A stretch of 64,000 nt of DNA from Rathayibacter sp. SW19 (lineage in GTDB: Bacteria; Actinomycetota; Actinomycetes; Actinomycetales; Microbacteriaceae): contig NZ_CP133020.1 of the NCBI RefSeq assembly GCF_030866825.1, forward strand, positions 1,426,001-1,490,000. Direction: 5' to 3'. Positions 23,643 through 31,959 of the stretch are shown in pieces (position 1 is the stretch's first letter; each line of letters begins with the position of its first letter). The notes under the pieces were generated by a model. That model searched no databases and was not told the origin of the DNA. It worked only from the letters and a program-made list of their open reading frames with translations. The translations under genes were made by a program, and so were the position numbers.

Positions 23643-25679
23643 TCAGTGTTCGCAACTGCACTCGCCACGGGCGGAACAGCATCCGGATGCCGCGGCCGAC
23701 ACCTCGGGCACGTCCAGCGCCGGGTTGCGGTCGAGGAAGCCGTAGGGCTTGAACAGGAAGCCGGAGTAATCGACCGGCATCACCGGCCAGTCCTCCGGGC
23801 GCGGAATGTGGGTCGGGCCGAACGTGTGCCAGAGCACGATGTCGGTGTCCTGAAGGCTGCGATTCGCCGCTGTCCACGCCGGGATGCCCGCGCCGCCGGC
23901 GTGACCGTTCGGGTAATCGCCCGCCGGAAAACGCTCGGCCGCGTCGAATGCGGTGGCCCACAGGTGCTTGGTCGCGAACGTCGCGCGAGCGAACACGGTC
24001 GAATCCCGTTGTGCCATCAGGGTGGCGCTCGGCTGCGGAACCAACTGATACGCGGTCGGTTTGCCGACGGCGTTGCGCCGGTGGGAGCTCGTCACTTCCC
24101 AGAGCCGTGCGGTGGGAGCGTTGGCGAGCCGGCCGGCATCCGCCTCGGTCGTCAGCGGACGCTTCTGCCAGGTGAACGCGTTGCCGTATGGATTGTCCTC
24201 GCCGATGGGGACGCCGACGACGTCGACTTCGGCGACCGAATTGTCTTCGCCGTCGATCGCGACGTCGAGGCGTGCGCAGAACAGGTGCTGGTGCACCGGC
24301 GCGAAGAGTCCCGGTGCGATTTCCGGTGCGTGTGGGTTGGCTTCGCCGGGAGTGCCGGCGCCGGCGAAGACGATGCCGGTGGCCTTCGCTTCGACCTGGA
24401 TCGTGCCGTCGAGGTAGAAGTACCAGAAGAACCCGTAGTCGTAATTTCCGACCGTCGAGAAATAGCTGACGACCAAGCGGCGGGAGCGGCGCACCTCGGG
24501 ATGGCCGGCGAGGTCGGTGTGCTTCCAGAGGATGCCGTAATCCTCCTCGTGCATGCAAATCACCTGCGGGATTTTCACCGGGTTGCCGTGATCGTCGGCG
24601 ACGAAACCGTCGAAGTAGTGGATAACACCCAGGCAGTCGCAGCCGAGCGCGAGCGGGTTGGCGTTCTTGCCGAGCAGGTATTCGCCGGCGTCGAAGTAGC
24701 TGATCCAGAACCGGGTCGGCGTGGTGTCGCCGTAGGGCACAACCATTTCAGGAACGGATGCCCGGTACAGCACCGGGCGGTCCTCGTCGCCGTCGCGGAA
24801 GCTGACCTGGTTCAGCACGAGACCCTCGCGGGCGTTGAAGCCGACGCGGAACTTCCAGTTCTCCCAGCTGACCGCGGCGCCGTCGACGTGGAAGCTCGGG
24901 CCTTCAGGCTGGCTGATCTCGATCGGCTTCAGGCTGGTTCGGGCTGGACCGATGGTCGCGGCGTCGTACTTGCCGTCGTGCTGGGGCACGGGGGTGTCGC
25001 CGTCGTCTTCGATGCGCAGCACCCGCCCGAGCGTGAGATCGATGTGCACGATCAGGCCTTCGACCGGGTGCGACCACGGGCTGTCGTTCGCGTCGGCACG
25101 CAGGAAAGTCAGCGAGCGAATGGCGCGGTGCCCCGCTTCGTCGGCGCGGCCGAAGAAGCCCGGAGCAAGCGGTGCGCAGAACGCGTGCTCGATCTGGTCG
25201 GCGAGGCCGCGACGGGTCATCGCGGCCTGCCAACCGGCATCCGCCTTCGCGATCTCGGCGGCGCGCTCGTACTCCTCGAACAGGTACTGCGGCTGGCCGT
25301 AGGGCGCCTGGTCTGTGGTCAAATCGGTGTGCGACTCGACCACGCCGGCCGTGACGTTGACGACGGCCTCCGCGCTGCGGCCGGTTGCGGTATCCAGCAG
25401 CACGAACAGCAGCCGGCGCTCGATGGCGTCGCCGTGCTGGAACGCGGCGACGACGGATTTGGCCGGCTCCACCGGCAGCACGTTCGGGAATCGCGTGGTC
25501 TCCCCAACTCTGCCGGCGTCGACGAGAATCTGGCGTCCGAGCGCGAGCTCCTCGGCTGTCACCGGGTCAAGCGGATGCGTCACCGTCGTCGGCGTCGAAA
25601 GGAGCGTCGAGTGCGTGTGGCTCGAGTGATCGTGGCCCGAGTGCTCCTGGCCGGCCTGCTCGTGGCTTTCGTGGGTCAT
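23643..25679 (-). CDS. tynA: Copper-containing primary-amine (tyramine/phenethylamine) oxidase
   Basis: The 678-residue enzyme has the topaquinone site in TVGNYDYGFFW (the Tyr of NYD), the catalytic base in WISYFDAGEY, and copper ligands in HQHLFCARLD and WHTFGPTHIP. It oxidises aromatic monoamines to aldehydes, ammonia and hydrogen peroxide. Unusual are an N-terminal tail with seven His in the first 23 residues and a C-terminus with four Cys in its last 13 residues, both suited to binding copper. It is divergent from a PLP decarboxylase gene and upstream of the moaF-like gene. Confidence 0.93.
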   Translation of the reverse strand: MTHESHEQAGQEHSGHDHSSHTHSTLLSTPTTVTHPLDPVTAEELALGRQILVDAGRVGETTRFPNVLPVEPAKSVVAAFQHGDAIERRLLFVLLDTATGRSAEAVVNVTAGVVESHTDLTTDQAPYGQPQYLFEEYERAAEIAKADAGWQAAMTRRGLADQIEHAFCAPLAPGFFGRADEAGHRAIRSLTFLRADANDSPWSHPVEGLIVHIDLTLGRVLRIEDDGDTPVPQHDGKYDAATIGPARTSLKPIEISQPEGPSFHVDGAAVSWENWKFRVGFNAREGLVLNQVSFRDGDEDRPVLYRASVPEMVVPYGDTTPTRFWISYFDAGEYLLGKNANPLALGCDCLGVIHYFDGFVADDHGNPVKIPQVICMHEEDYGILWKHTDLAGHPEVRRSRRLVVSYFSTVGNYDYGFFWYFYLDGTIQVEAKATGIVFAGAGTPGEANPHAPEIAPGLFAPVHQHLFCARLDVAIDGEDNSVAEVDVVGVPIGEDNPYGNAFTWQKRPLTTEADAGRLANAPTARLWEVTSSHRRNAVGKPTAYQLVPQPSATLMAQRDSTVFARATFATKHLWATAFDAAERFPAGDYPNGHAGGAGIPAWTAANRSLQDTDIVLWHTFGPTHIPRPEDWPVMPVDYSGFLFKPYGFLDRNPALDVPEVSAAASGCCSARGECSCEH

Positions 25680-25851
25680 CGTGGATCCTTAGCTGTCGTG
25701 CGTCTCTTCAATATTCACTGCGCGCCGCGAGGCGGGGAAGGCCTGGCGCGGGCTGTGCAGTTGCAGACAACAACCGTGCCCGGTGGGCCAATGGTTGCGA
25801 TGGAGGCCGGCTGCGCCCGATGCCAGTATGGATCGCAAGGAGTTGACGAAG

Positions 25852-27231
25852 ATGCAATTGGAGCATGCGCTGGCGCAAGCGGTCGAGACAATTCATGGTT
25901 GGCAGGCCGAATTCGGCGCGTTTGCGGCGCATCCGTCGCTCGTCGTCGCCGACGGCGCGTTCGACGCCGCCTACGCCGAACTGTTGGAACGACTGCGAGA
26001 CAACTACCCGTTCTTCCACCCGCGCTATGTCGGCCAGATGCTCAAGCCGCCGCACCCCGCGGCCGTCGCCGGCTACGTCGCCGCCATGCTGATCAACCCG
26101 AACAACCACGCCCTCGACGGCGGCCCGGCCACCGCGCGGATGGAGCGCGAGGTCGTCGCACAGCTCGCGGGCATGTTCGGATTCGGCTCCGCTCCCGACG
26201 AGCACCTCGGGCACCTGACAACCAGCGGCACGATCGCGAATCTGGAGGCGCTGTTCGTGGCCCGCGAAACGCATCCGGACAAGGGCATCGCATACAGCGC
26301 GGATGCGCACTACACGCACAGCAGGATGTGTCACCTTCTCGGCGTTCGCGGCCATGCCGTGCAAACGGATGCCGTCGGCCGGCTCGATCTCGACGCGCTC
26401 GCCGACCTGTTGCGCGCCGAATCGATCGGCACCGTCGTCTTGACTGCCGGAACCACCGGCCTCGGCGCGATCGACCCGATTCCTGAGGCGCTGGCACTGT
26501 GCCGCGAACACGGCGTGCGCGTGCACGTCGATGCCGCGTATGGCGGGTTCTTCCGGCTGATTGCCGACGACACCGCCGACGGGGTCGCGGCCGCACCGTT
26601 CGAAGCGATCGCGGAGTGTGACTCCGTCGTGGTCGACCCGCACAAGCACGGGCTGCAACCCTACGGATGCGGTGCTGTGCTGTTCCGCGATCCGGCCATC
26701 GGCCGGTTCTACAAACACGATTCGCCCTACACGTACTTCACGTCGGAGGAGCTCCACCTCGGCGAAATCTCCTTGGAGTGTTCCAGGGCGGGTGCCGCAG
26801 CCGCCGCACTGTGGCTCACGCTGCAGGTGCTGCCGCTGACGGCGGACCGACTGGGTGCGGCCTTGCGCCCGGGTCGCCGCGCTGCGCTGCACTGGGCCGA
26901 GTTGATCGAGCAGACGGATGCGTTGACCCTGTTCCAGAAACCGCAACTGGACATCGTGACGTTCTTTCCGACCGCTCACAGCCTGAGTGAGGTTGATCGA
27001 CTCACCGAGCGGGTCTTCGAGGCGGGCATGGCGCTGCCACCCGACGAAGCCATCTACCTGGCGACGTACACGGCGCCGGCGTCGGCGTTCGCCGCGCGCG
27101 GGCACGACGTGCAGGCGGATGCCGACACTGCACGCATCCTACGCAGCGTCGTCATGAAACCGGAGAGCGAAGCCGTGCTCCCCGACGTGCACGAGCGGAT
27201 TCTCCAGGTGCTCGCGGAGCAGGGTGTGTGA
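25852..27231 (+). CDS. PLP-dependent amino-acid decarboxylase (group II, aromatic amino acid type)
   Basis: The 459-residue protein has the group II fold: FFHPRYVGQML, TTSGTIANLEAL, HVDAAYGG (cofactor-binding Asp) and VDPHKHGLQPYGCG with the Schiff-base Lys. Relatives decarboxylate tyrosine, DOPA or glutamate. Divergence from the amine oxidase suggests production of tyramine, phenethylamine or dopamine. ATG at 25852 is selected by AAGGAG at 25837; the earlier ATG at 25828 precedes that site. Aromatic substrate is inferred from context. Confidence 0.82.
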   Translation: MQLEHALAQAVETIHGWQAEFGAFAAHPSLVVADGAFDAAYAELLERLRDNYPFFHPRYVGQMLKPPHPAAVAGYVAAMLINPNNHALDGGPATARMEREVVAQLAGMFGFGSAPDEHLGHLTTSGTIANLEALFVARETHPDKGIAYSADAHYTHSRMCHLLGVRGHAVQTDAVGRLDLDALADLLRAESIGTVVLTAGTTGLGAIDPIPEALALCREHGVRVHVDAAYGGFFRLIADDTADGVAAAPFEAIAECDSVVVDPHKHGLQPYGCGAVLFRDPAIGRFYKHDSPYTYFTSEELHLGEISLECSRAGAAAAALWLTLQVLPLTADRLGAALRPGRRAALHWAELIEQTDALTLFQKPQLDIVTFFPTAHSLSEVDRLTERVFEAGMALPPDEAIYLATYTAPASAFAARGHDVQADADTARILRSVVMKPESEAVLPDVHERILQVLAEQGV

Positions 27232-27283
27232 CGGGCGGCCGGTGGAACTCGAGCGCGGCCGCGCTGAGAAAGAAGGAGTCGAG

Positions 27284-28096
27284 ATGACGTTCACGGGCGC
27301 ATCCGTCGAGAACAAGATGGTGGTCGTCTCCGGCGGCGGCACCGGGATCGGCGCCGCCGTTGCGCGCCGGTATGCGGCGGAGGGTGCCCGTGTGGCGATC
27401 CTGGGTCGTCGCAGTGATCCGCTCGAGCTGGTCGCGGCCGAGACCGGTGCCCTGCCCGTCGTCGCCGATGTCAGCGACACGGCGCAGACGCGTGATGCGA
27501 TCGCGCGAGTTGCGGATGCGTTAGGCGCGATCGATGTGCTCGTCGCGAATGCGGGTGGTCACGGTTTCGCCACGGTCGGGGAGACCGCCGACGCCGAGTG
27601 GGATGCCAGCCTGCGAGCCAACCTGAGCAGTGCCTTTGTGCTCACGCGTGAGGCGTTGCCGCACCTGATCGAGTCGAAAGGCCAGATCGTGATTGTCTCG
27701 TCGCTGGCCGGCTTGTTCGCCGGGCCGAGCGCGGCAGGTTACACGGTCGGCAAGCACGCACTGATCGGGCTGACGCGATCGCTGGCGCGCGACTATGGCA
27801 AGAACGGGGTGCGGGTCAACGCGGTGTGTCCCGGTTGGGTGCGCACGCCGATGGCGGACGAAGAGATGGACGAGTTCGCCCGACATGCCGGGATCACTGG
27901 CCGCGACGAGGCGTATGCGCGGGTCACCGCGGATGTGCCGCTCGGCCGGCCTGCGGAACCGGTGGAGATCGCATCCATTGTGCGTTTTCTCGGTTCGGGG
28001 GAGTCGTCGATCATGACCGGCACGGTTATCGTGGCCGACGGCGGCGCTCACATCGTAGATCTGCCGACGCTGCCCTTCGAACACGCCGGCATGTAG
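27284..28096 (+). CDS. SDR-family NAD(P)-dependent oxidoreductase
   Basis: The 270-residue classical SDR has SGGGTGIGAAVARRY for cofactor binding, NAG at the core strand, catalytic Ser in IVSSLAG and Tyr/Lys in YTVGKHA, then PGWVRTPM. The start follows AAGAAGGAG. It lies 52 nt after the decarboxylase gene and is probably cotranscribed, so its substrate may be an aromatic alcohol, aldehyde or hydroxy acid. The specific reaction cannot be read from the sequence. Confidence 0.85.
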   Translation: MTFTGASVENKMVVVSGGGTGIGAAVARRYAAEGARVAILGRRSDPLELVAAETGALPVVADVSDTAQTRDAIARVADALGAIDVLVANAGGHGFATVGETADAEWDASLRANLSSAFVLTREALPHLIESKGQIVIVSSLAGLFAGPSAAGYTVGKHALIGLTRSLARDYGKNGVRVNAVCPGWVRTPMADEEMDEFARHAGITGRDEAYARVTADVPLGRPAEPVEIASIVRFLGSGESSIMTGTVIVADGGAHIVDLPTLPFEHAGM

Positions 28097-28114
28097 GCAT
28101 CCGTCGTCCTACCC

Positions 28115-28210
28115 GGTGGTCGAGGAGGCCGCTCACGGGTCGAGCCCGGTCGTCGAGGAGGCCGCTCGCGGCCGTCTCGAGACGCGGCCGTCTCGAGACG
28201 CGGCCGCCGG
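28115..28210. repeat. Variant dispersed repeats (GTCGAGGAGGCCGC / GTCTCGAGACGC)
   Basis: Two copies of GTCGAGGAGGCCGCTC and two of CCGTCTCGAGACGCGG form alternating direct and inverted repeats between the convergent SDR and APC permease genes. They can fold into strong hairpins and may serve as terminators. The design parallels the GTCGAGTAGC family elsewhere. Confidence 0.75.
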
Positions 28211-28240
28211 TCTTGCTGTGGTCGCGGACCGCGCATCGCG

Positions 28241-29740
28241 CTACAGCCCGCCCGCGATGTCGCTCTCTGACACATGCTGCGGGTCGACCAGGGTCTTGTT
28301 GAAGTTCTCCAGGTCGTCGCTGAGGCCGGCATAGATTGTCGGCTTGCGCTTCTTCAGGTAGATGCCGAAGATGATGCCGCCGACGAGGGCGACCAGCAGC
28401 AGCAGCGGCAGCAGATTGACGACCAGTGCGTCCGACCCGGCGACGATGCTGAAGTTGGCGATCGCCATCGTCACGATGCTCGCGAGTGCCAGGAATCCGA
28501 CGCCCGGGGCGACGAATGTCGACCACCACCGCGGGTCATGAGCGCGCCGGAAGTGCACGACGATCGCCAGGGCAGCCAGCATCTGCAACACCAGCACGCA
28601 CAGCGTGCCGAAGCCGATCATGCTCGGCACCAGTGACCCGATCGGGTCGAGCTGCGCCCAGGCGAAAAGTCCGGCCACGATCGCAGCAAACGAGGCCTGG
28701 ACGATGCCGGCAAGTTGCGGGGTGCCGTTCTTTCGGGTGCGAGCAAGCGCGTGTGGCAGCACGTGTGCTCGGCCGAGTGAGTACAGGTAGCGGGTGGCCG
28801 AGTTGTGGAACGCGAGCATGGCCGCGAATAGGCTGACCAGCAGCAGGATCATCATGATGTCCGTCATGACGGTGCCCAGGTACTTCTCCGACAAACTGAA
28901 AATCAGGTCGCCGTTGGGCAGGTGCTTGAGTGCGACGGCCTGTGCCTGGGCGACGCCCGTTGCGCTGACGACGGCCCAGCTCGTAAACCCGAGGATCGCG
29001 CCGATCAGGCAGATAGCTGTGTAAGTGGCCCGGGGGATGGTGCGGAGTGGATTCTTGGCCTCCTCGCTGAACAACGACGTGGCTTCGAAGCCAAGGAAGC
29101 CCGTTGCGGCAAGAAGCAGACCGATGCCGAGTGAGCCGGAGAAGATCGCGGTCGGGCTGAATGCCTCGAAGCTGAATCCGGTCTGGAACAGCACCGAGAA
29201 GTCGAAGACCACCAGGATCAGCGTCTCGAGTATCAGTGAGACGCCGAGTACCTTGGCGCTGAAGCCGATTCCCTGGCGGGAAAGGATGAATGCGACGATG
29301 ATCGACGCGAGTCCCCAGATGTACCAGTGCATGTTGAAACCGGTGAGGTCGGCGATTACCGTCTGCATGAAGAATCCGCTGGTGCCGATCGTGCCAACGA
29401 CGAAGAAGTTGTACCCGATCGTGGCGATGAACCCGGCCACGAGTCCGCCGGTGCGGCCGAGCCCCCTGACGACGAACGCGTAGAAACCGCCGGCGTTGAC
29501 CAGCTGCTTCGACATCTGCGCGTAGCCGATGGAGAACAAAAGCAGCACGATGGCGACGATGAAGAACGAGGCCGGTGTTCCTCCGCCGTTGCCGAGGGCG
29601 ATCGCGATTGACGCTACAACGACGATTCCCGTGAGCGGTGCAACGGCCGCAAGCACGAGGAAGACGATGCCCGCCACTCCGAGGGCATTCGCCTTCAGCA
29701 CGCCCGCGGTGCCGGTTGATGTTTGTTTGACCTCAGTCAC
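28241..29740 (-). CDS. APC-superfamily amino acid/amine permease
   Basis: The 499-residue integral membrane protein has about 12 helices and typical APC motifs: GIVFLVLAAVAPLTG in helix 1, GGFYAFVVRGLGR, and LGFEATSLFSEEAKNPLRTIPRA in the helix 6-7 loop. GTG at 29740 follows AAAGGAGCATC, better than the GTG 15 nt earlier. Its placement between the decarboxylase/SDR unit and the FeaR-like regulator suggests import of an aromatic amine or amino acid. Confidence 0.9.
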   Translation of the reverse strand: MTEVKQTSTGTAGVLKANALGVAGIVFLVLAAVAPLTGIVVVASIAIALGNGGGTPASFFIVAIVLLLFSIGYAQMSKQLVNAGGFYAFVVRGLGRTGGLVAGFIATIGYNFFVVGTIGTSGFFMQTVIADLTGFNMHWYIWGLASIIVAFILSRQGIGFSAKVLGVSLILETLILVVFDFSVLFQTGFSFEAFSPTAIFSGSLGIGLLLAATGFLGFEATSLFSEEAKNPLRTIPRATYTAICLIGAILGFTSWAVVSATGVAQAQAVALKHLPNGDLIFSLSEKYLGTVMTDIMMILLLVSLFAAMLAFHNSATRYLYSLGRAHVLPHALARTRKNGTPQLAGIVQASFAAIVAGLFAWAQLDPIGSLVPSMIGFGTLCVLVLQMLAALAIVVHFRRAHDPRWWSTFVAPGVGFLALASIVTMAIANFSIVAGSDALVVNLLPLLLLVALVGGIIFGIYLKKRKPTIYAGLSDDLENFNKTLVDPQHVSESDIAGGL

Positions 29741-29907
29741 GATGCTCCTTTGCACAAAACGACGGATAAAGTCGTGCGGCGCTCACCGCAGCACACCCCA
29801 TTCATGGAATGCTGCCGCACTCAGCGCGTGGTTGCGTTGTCGTCGCGTGCACGTCGCTAGCGCACCAGTGCAAGGAGGCGGATGCGACTCTAAACCGCAC
29901 CCGTGCG

Positions 29908-29945
29908 CCACTTTGCGAGTCATGCGCCACTTCAACTGGCGCAGG
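29908..29945. repeat. GTGCGCCA.../TGGCGCA short inverted repeats
   Basis: The segment reads GTGCGCCACTT, then TGCGCCACTT-CAAC-TGGCGCA. Its right part resembles the perfect 23-bp palindrome at 43696-43718. It is intergenic, between the minus-strand AraC and APC genes. Confidence 0.55.
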
Positions 29946-29990
29946 GCGCGGCAACCGGCGCATCGCCGGGTGGTGGCGGATGCCGCGCGG

Positions 29991-30992
29991 CTACGCGGCC
30001 GCGCGTGCCATGTTGCGCAGTTCGCTCGGCGATTGGTCGAACGCGGCCTTGAATACGCGGCTGAAGTGCGCGGCATCCGCAAAGCCCCAGCGGGATGCAA
30101 TCGCAGCGACAGGGCGATGCGCATAGATCGGGTCGATCAGGTCGCGGCGGCAGCGCTCGAGCCGTCTGGATCGAATCCACGCCGAAACGGTGGTGCCCTG
30201 CTCGCGGAAGATGCCGTGCAGATGGCGGGTCGAGATGAAGTGCGCGGCCGCGATCTGGGTAGGACCAAGCTCGGGTGAGGACAGGTTGGCGTCGATGAAC
30301 TGGCGAATCTGCTGCATCAGCGCTTGATGGCCGTTTCCCGCCGAGTTGTCCAGATCGAGTTCGCTGGCCAGCATCGTGGTGACGAGATCAAGTGTGCTGT
30401 GCACCAGTCGTGTTCCGGTGTTTCCGGCAAGCTGGTCGAGATTGCCCACCAGCTGAGCGAGGAACGGGGCGATCATCGCACCAAGACCCTGCTTGCCCGA
30501 CATCGTCACAGCGGTGACCTGGCCGACCAAATCCGGCGGGAGCTCAATCAGGTGCTGCGGAAACATGACGACCATGGTGCGGAAGTCGTCGTCGAACACG
30601 AGCGAGTACGGCCGGTCGGTGTCGTAGATCGCAAGATCCCCGGGCTGGAGCACCGATTCTCGGTTGTCCTGAATGAGCAGGCCGGTGCCCGCCAGTTGCA
30701 GGCTGAGCTTGTAATAGTGCAGATCGCCGCGTGCAATGAGCTCGGGCGTGCGCTCCACGACGTGCTGCGAGGCCGTGACCTCGCAGACGTGAACATCATC
30801 AACACTGCTGGAGCGGATGCGTCCGAAAAACGGGTCGGGGCGATCGCTGGTCACGTGCAGAGGAACGAACGACTCGGAGACGGCCGTGCGAAACTCGCTG
30901 ATGTTGGTGGCGATCGCCGTGCTCACAACCGTCGACCGCGCTCGAGTCAGCGACGAAGCGGGTCGAACGCTCGACAGCGGGTTCGCCGGCAT
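29991..30992 (-). CDS. AraC-family activator, FeaR-like
   Basis: The 333-residue protein has an N-terminal AraC-binding-like domain (LQPGDLAIYDTDRPYSLVF) and a C-terminal double helix-turn-helix (IAAAHFISTRHLHGIFREQG, VAAIASRWGFADAAHFSRVF). This is the architecture of FeaR, which activates amine oxidase and phenylacetaldehyde dehydrogenase genes in response to aromatic amines. A TTGTATACGATC site 32 nt upstream matches the palindromes of the hpa cluster, so the activator itself may be controlled by the hpa GntR protein. Confidence 0.87.
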   Translation of the reverse strand: MPANPLSSVRPASSLTRARSTVVSTAIATNISEFRTAVSESFVPLHVTSDRPDPFFGRIRSSSVDDVHVCEVTASQHVVERTPELIARGDLHYYKLSLQLAGTGLLIQDNRESVLQPGDLAIYDTDRPYSLVFDDDFRTMVVMFPQHLIELPPDLVGQVTAVTMSGKQGLGAMIAPFLAQLVGNLDQLAGNTGTRLVHSTLDLVTTMLASELDLDNSAGNGHQALMQQIRQFIDANLSSPELGPTQIAAAHFISTRHLHGIFREQGTTVSAWIRSRRLERCRRDLIDPIYAHRPVAAIASRWGFADAAHFSRVFKAAFDQSPSELRNMARAAA

Positions 30993-31521
30993 TGCAAATC
31001 ACCTCTTTGAGGACGCGACGACGTTGTATACGATCTGTGACGTTGATCATATCAGCAGCCAGAAGCGTCTTGGCGACTGCTCTCTCTCTCGACAGTGACA
31101 CCGGGATACACTCTGAGCGCTGAATTGATACCTTAGGTCAGTACAGGATAAGCAAGTGCTGCAATGCAAGCTAGTGCGCCAAATGGCCCTCTCCGTGTGC
31201 CCATGAGTCGTTTCAAGGCGAACCCTGCTGCAATCGCTGAATAAGCTGCGGCGGTGACCGCTAACGGGCGGCCAAAGTTGGTTCTGACGCCAGTCGATCA
31301 AGCGGACGCGGCCAAGCCCGATTCCATCAAAGGGCAACTCAAACTCTTTGCGCAGCTGCAAGTTCCGCACGAAGTCGAGCAAGAGCTGGAGCAGCTTTCT
31401 TGTTCACGCGATCAGGATGTGGTGGATGTTGTCACTGACGAATATGACTGTGTCTGACATGAGAGCGATCAGCGCGCTCTGGACGACATTTTCAATGACA
31501 TTGAAGACCGTTGCTCGTGTG
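30993..31521. other. Gene-poor stretch of 529 bp
   Basis: I find no gene I can support here. A 67-codon GTG frame (31254-31457, plus) is acidic and Gln/Val-rich with no family match or good ribosome site, and overlapping frames on both strands are equally open. The AraC promoter and a GntR-like site occupy the left edge. The right part may be remnant coding sequence. Confidence 0.4.
31024..31035. promoter_or_regulatory. Putative GntR operator upstream of the FeaR-like gene
   Basis: TTGTATACGATC retains the TATACGATC half and centre of the hpa palindrome GATCGTATACGATC. It lies about 32 nt upstream of the AraC start codon, the same distance as the site before the FAH-RraA gene. Confidence 0.5.
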
Positions 31522-31959
31522 TCATCTTGAGGGCGGCTGCCTCGGCACCAGCTCTGCGAATCGCAACACCGCCTGCTCAGCGCACGCGACATCGTTCTTA
31601 GACGTGGAACCGCTTACGCCAACGCCGCCGACGATGTGTCGTTCACGAAGCAACGGTATGCCGCCTCCGAAGATCACATAGCGGCCGCCTCCGTTGGCTT
31701 GGAGCCCGAACAACTCGCCGCCGGGTGCAGCAAGCACACCGAGCTCTTCGGTGGGTATGCTGTGCGCAACGGCCGTGAACGCCTTGTCTGTGGCGAGTGT
31801 GGCGCCAGCGATCTCGGCGCCGTCCATGCGGCCGAAAGCGATCAGGTTTCCGCCCGCATCGACGATTGCCGCCGATATTGCAGTGTCTCGGCGCGCTGCC
31901 TCTTGGTGCGCTGCAGCAATGAGTTCGAGCGCAATCGACAGGGTGATTGCGAGTGTCAT
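31522..31959 (-). CDS. GlcG/HbpS-family (DUF336) heme-binding-like protein
   Basis: The 145-residue protein matches the GlcG family: LELIAAAHQEA, AIVDAGGNLIAFGRMDGA, SIDATDK-like LATDKAFTAV, and GGIPLLRERHIVGGVGVSG near the end. Members occur in glycolate and diol operons and a Streptomyces member binds heme, but no enzymatic role is settled. The ATG overlaps the stop of the APC permease, so the two are co-expressed if the permease is functional. Confidence 0.8.
   Translation of the reverse strand: MTLAITLSIALELIAAAHQEAARRDTAISAAIVDAGGNLIAFGRMDGAEIAGATLATDKAFTAVAHSIPTEELGVLAAPGGELFGLQANGGGRYVIFGGGIPLLRERHIVGGVGVSGSTSKNDVACAEQAVLRFAELVPRQPPSR

Noticed and set aside
23388..26486. A 1032-codon open frame on the plus strand across the amine oxidase region
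   Set aside because: It is the antisense shadow of tynA and its neighbours in high-GC DNA. It has no recognisable domain, while the minus-strand frame is a complete copper amine oxidase with all catalytic residues.
29754..29766. Third complete copy of the ACAAAACGACGGA hairpin element
   Set aside because: Only one arm is present; no complementary arm was found within the following 200 bp.
31254..31457. 67-codon GTG-started plus-strand ORF
   Set aside because: No family match or clear ribosome site, and several overlapping frames are equally open; not enough support for a gene.
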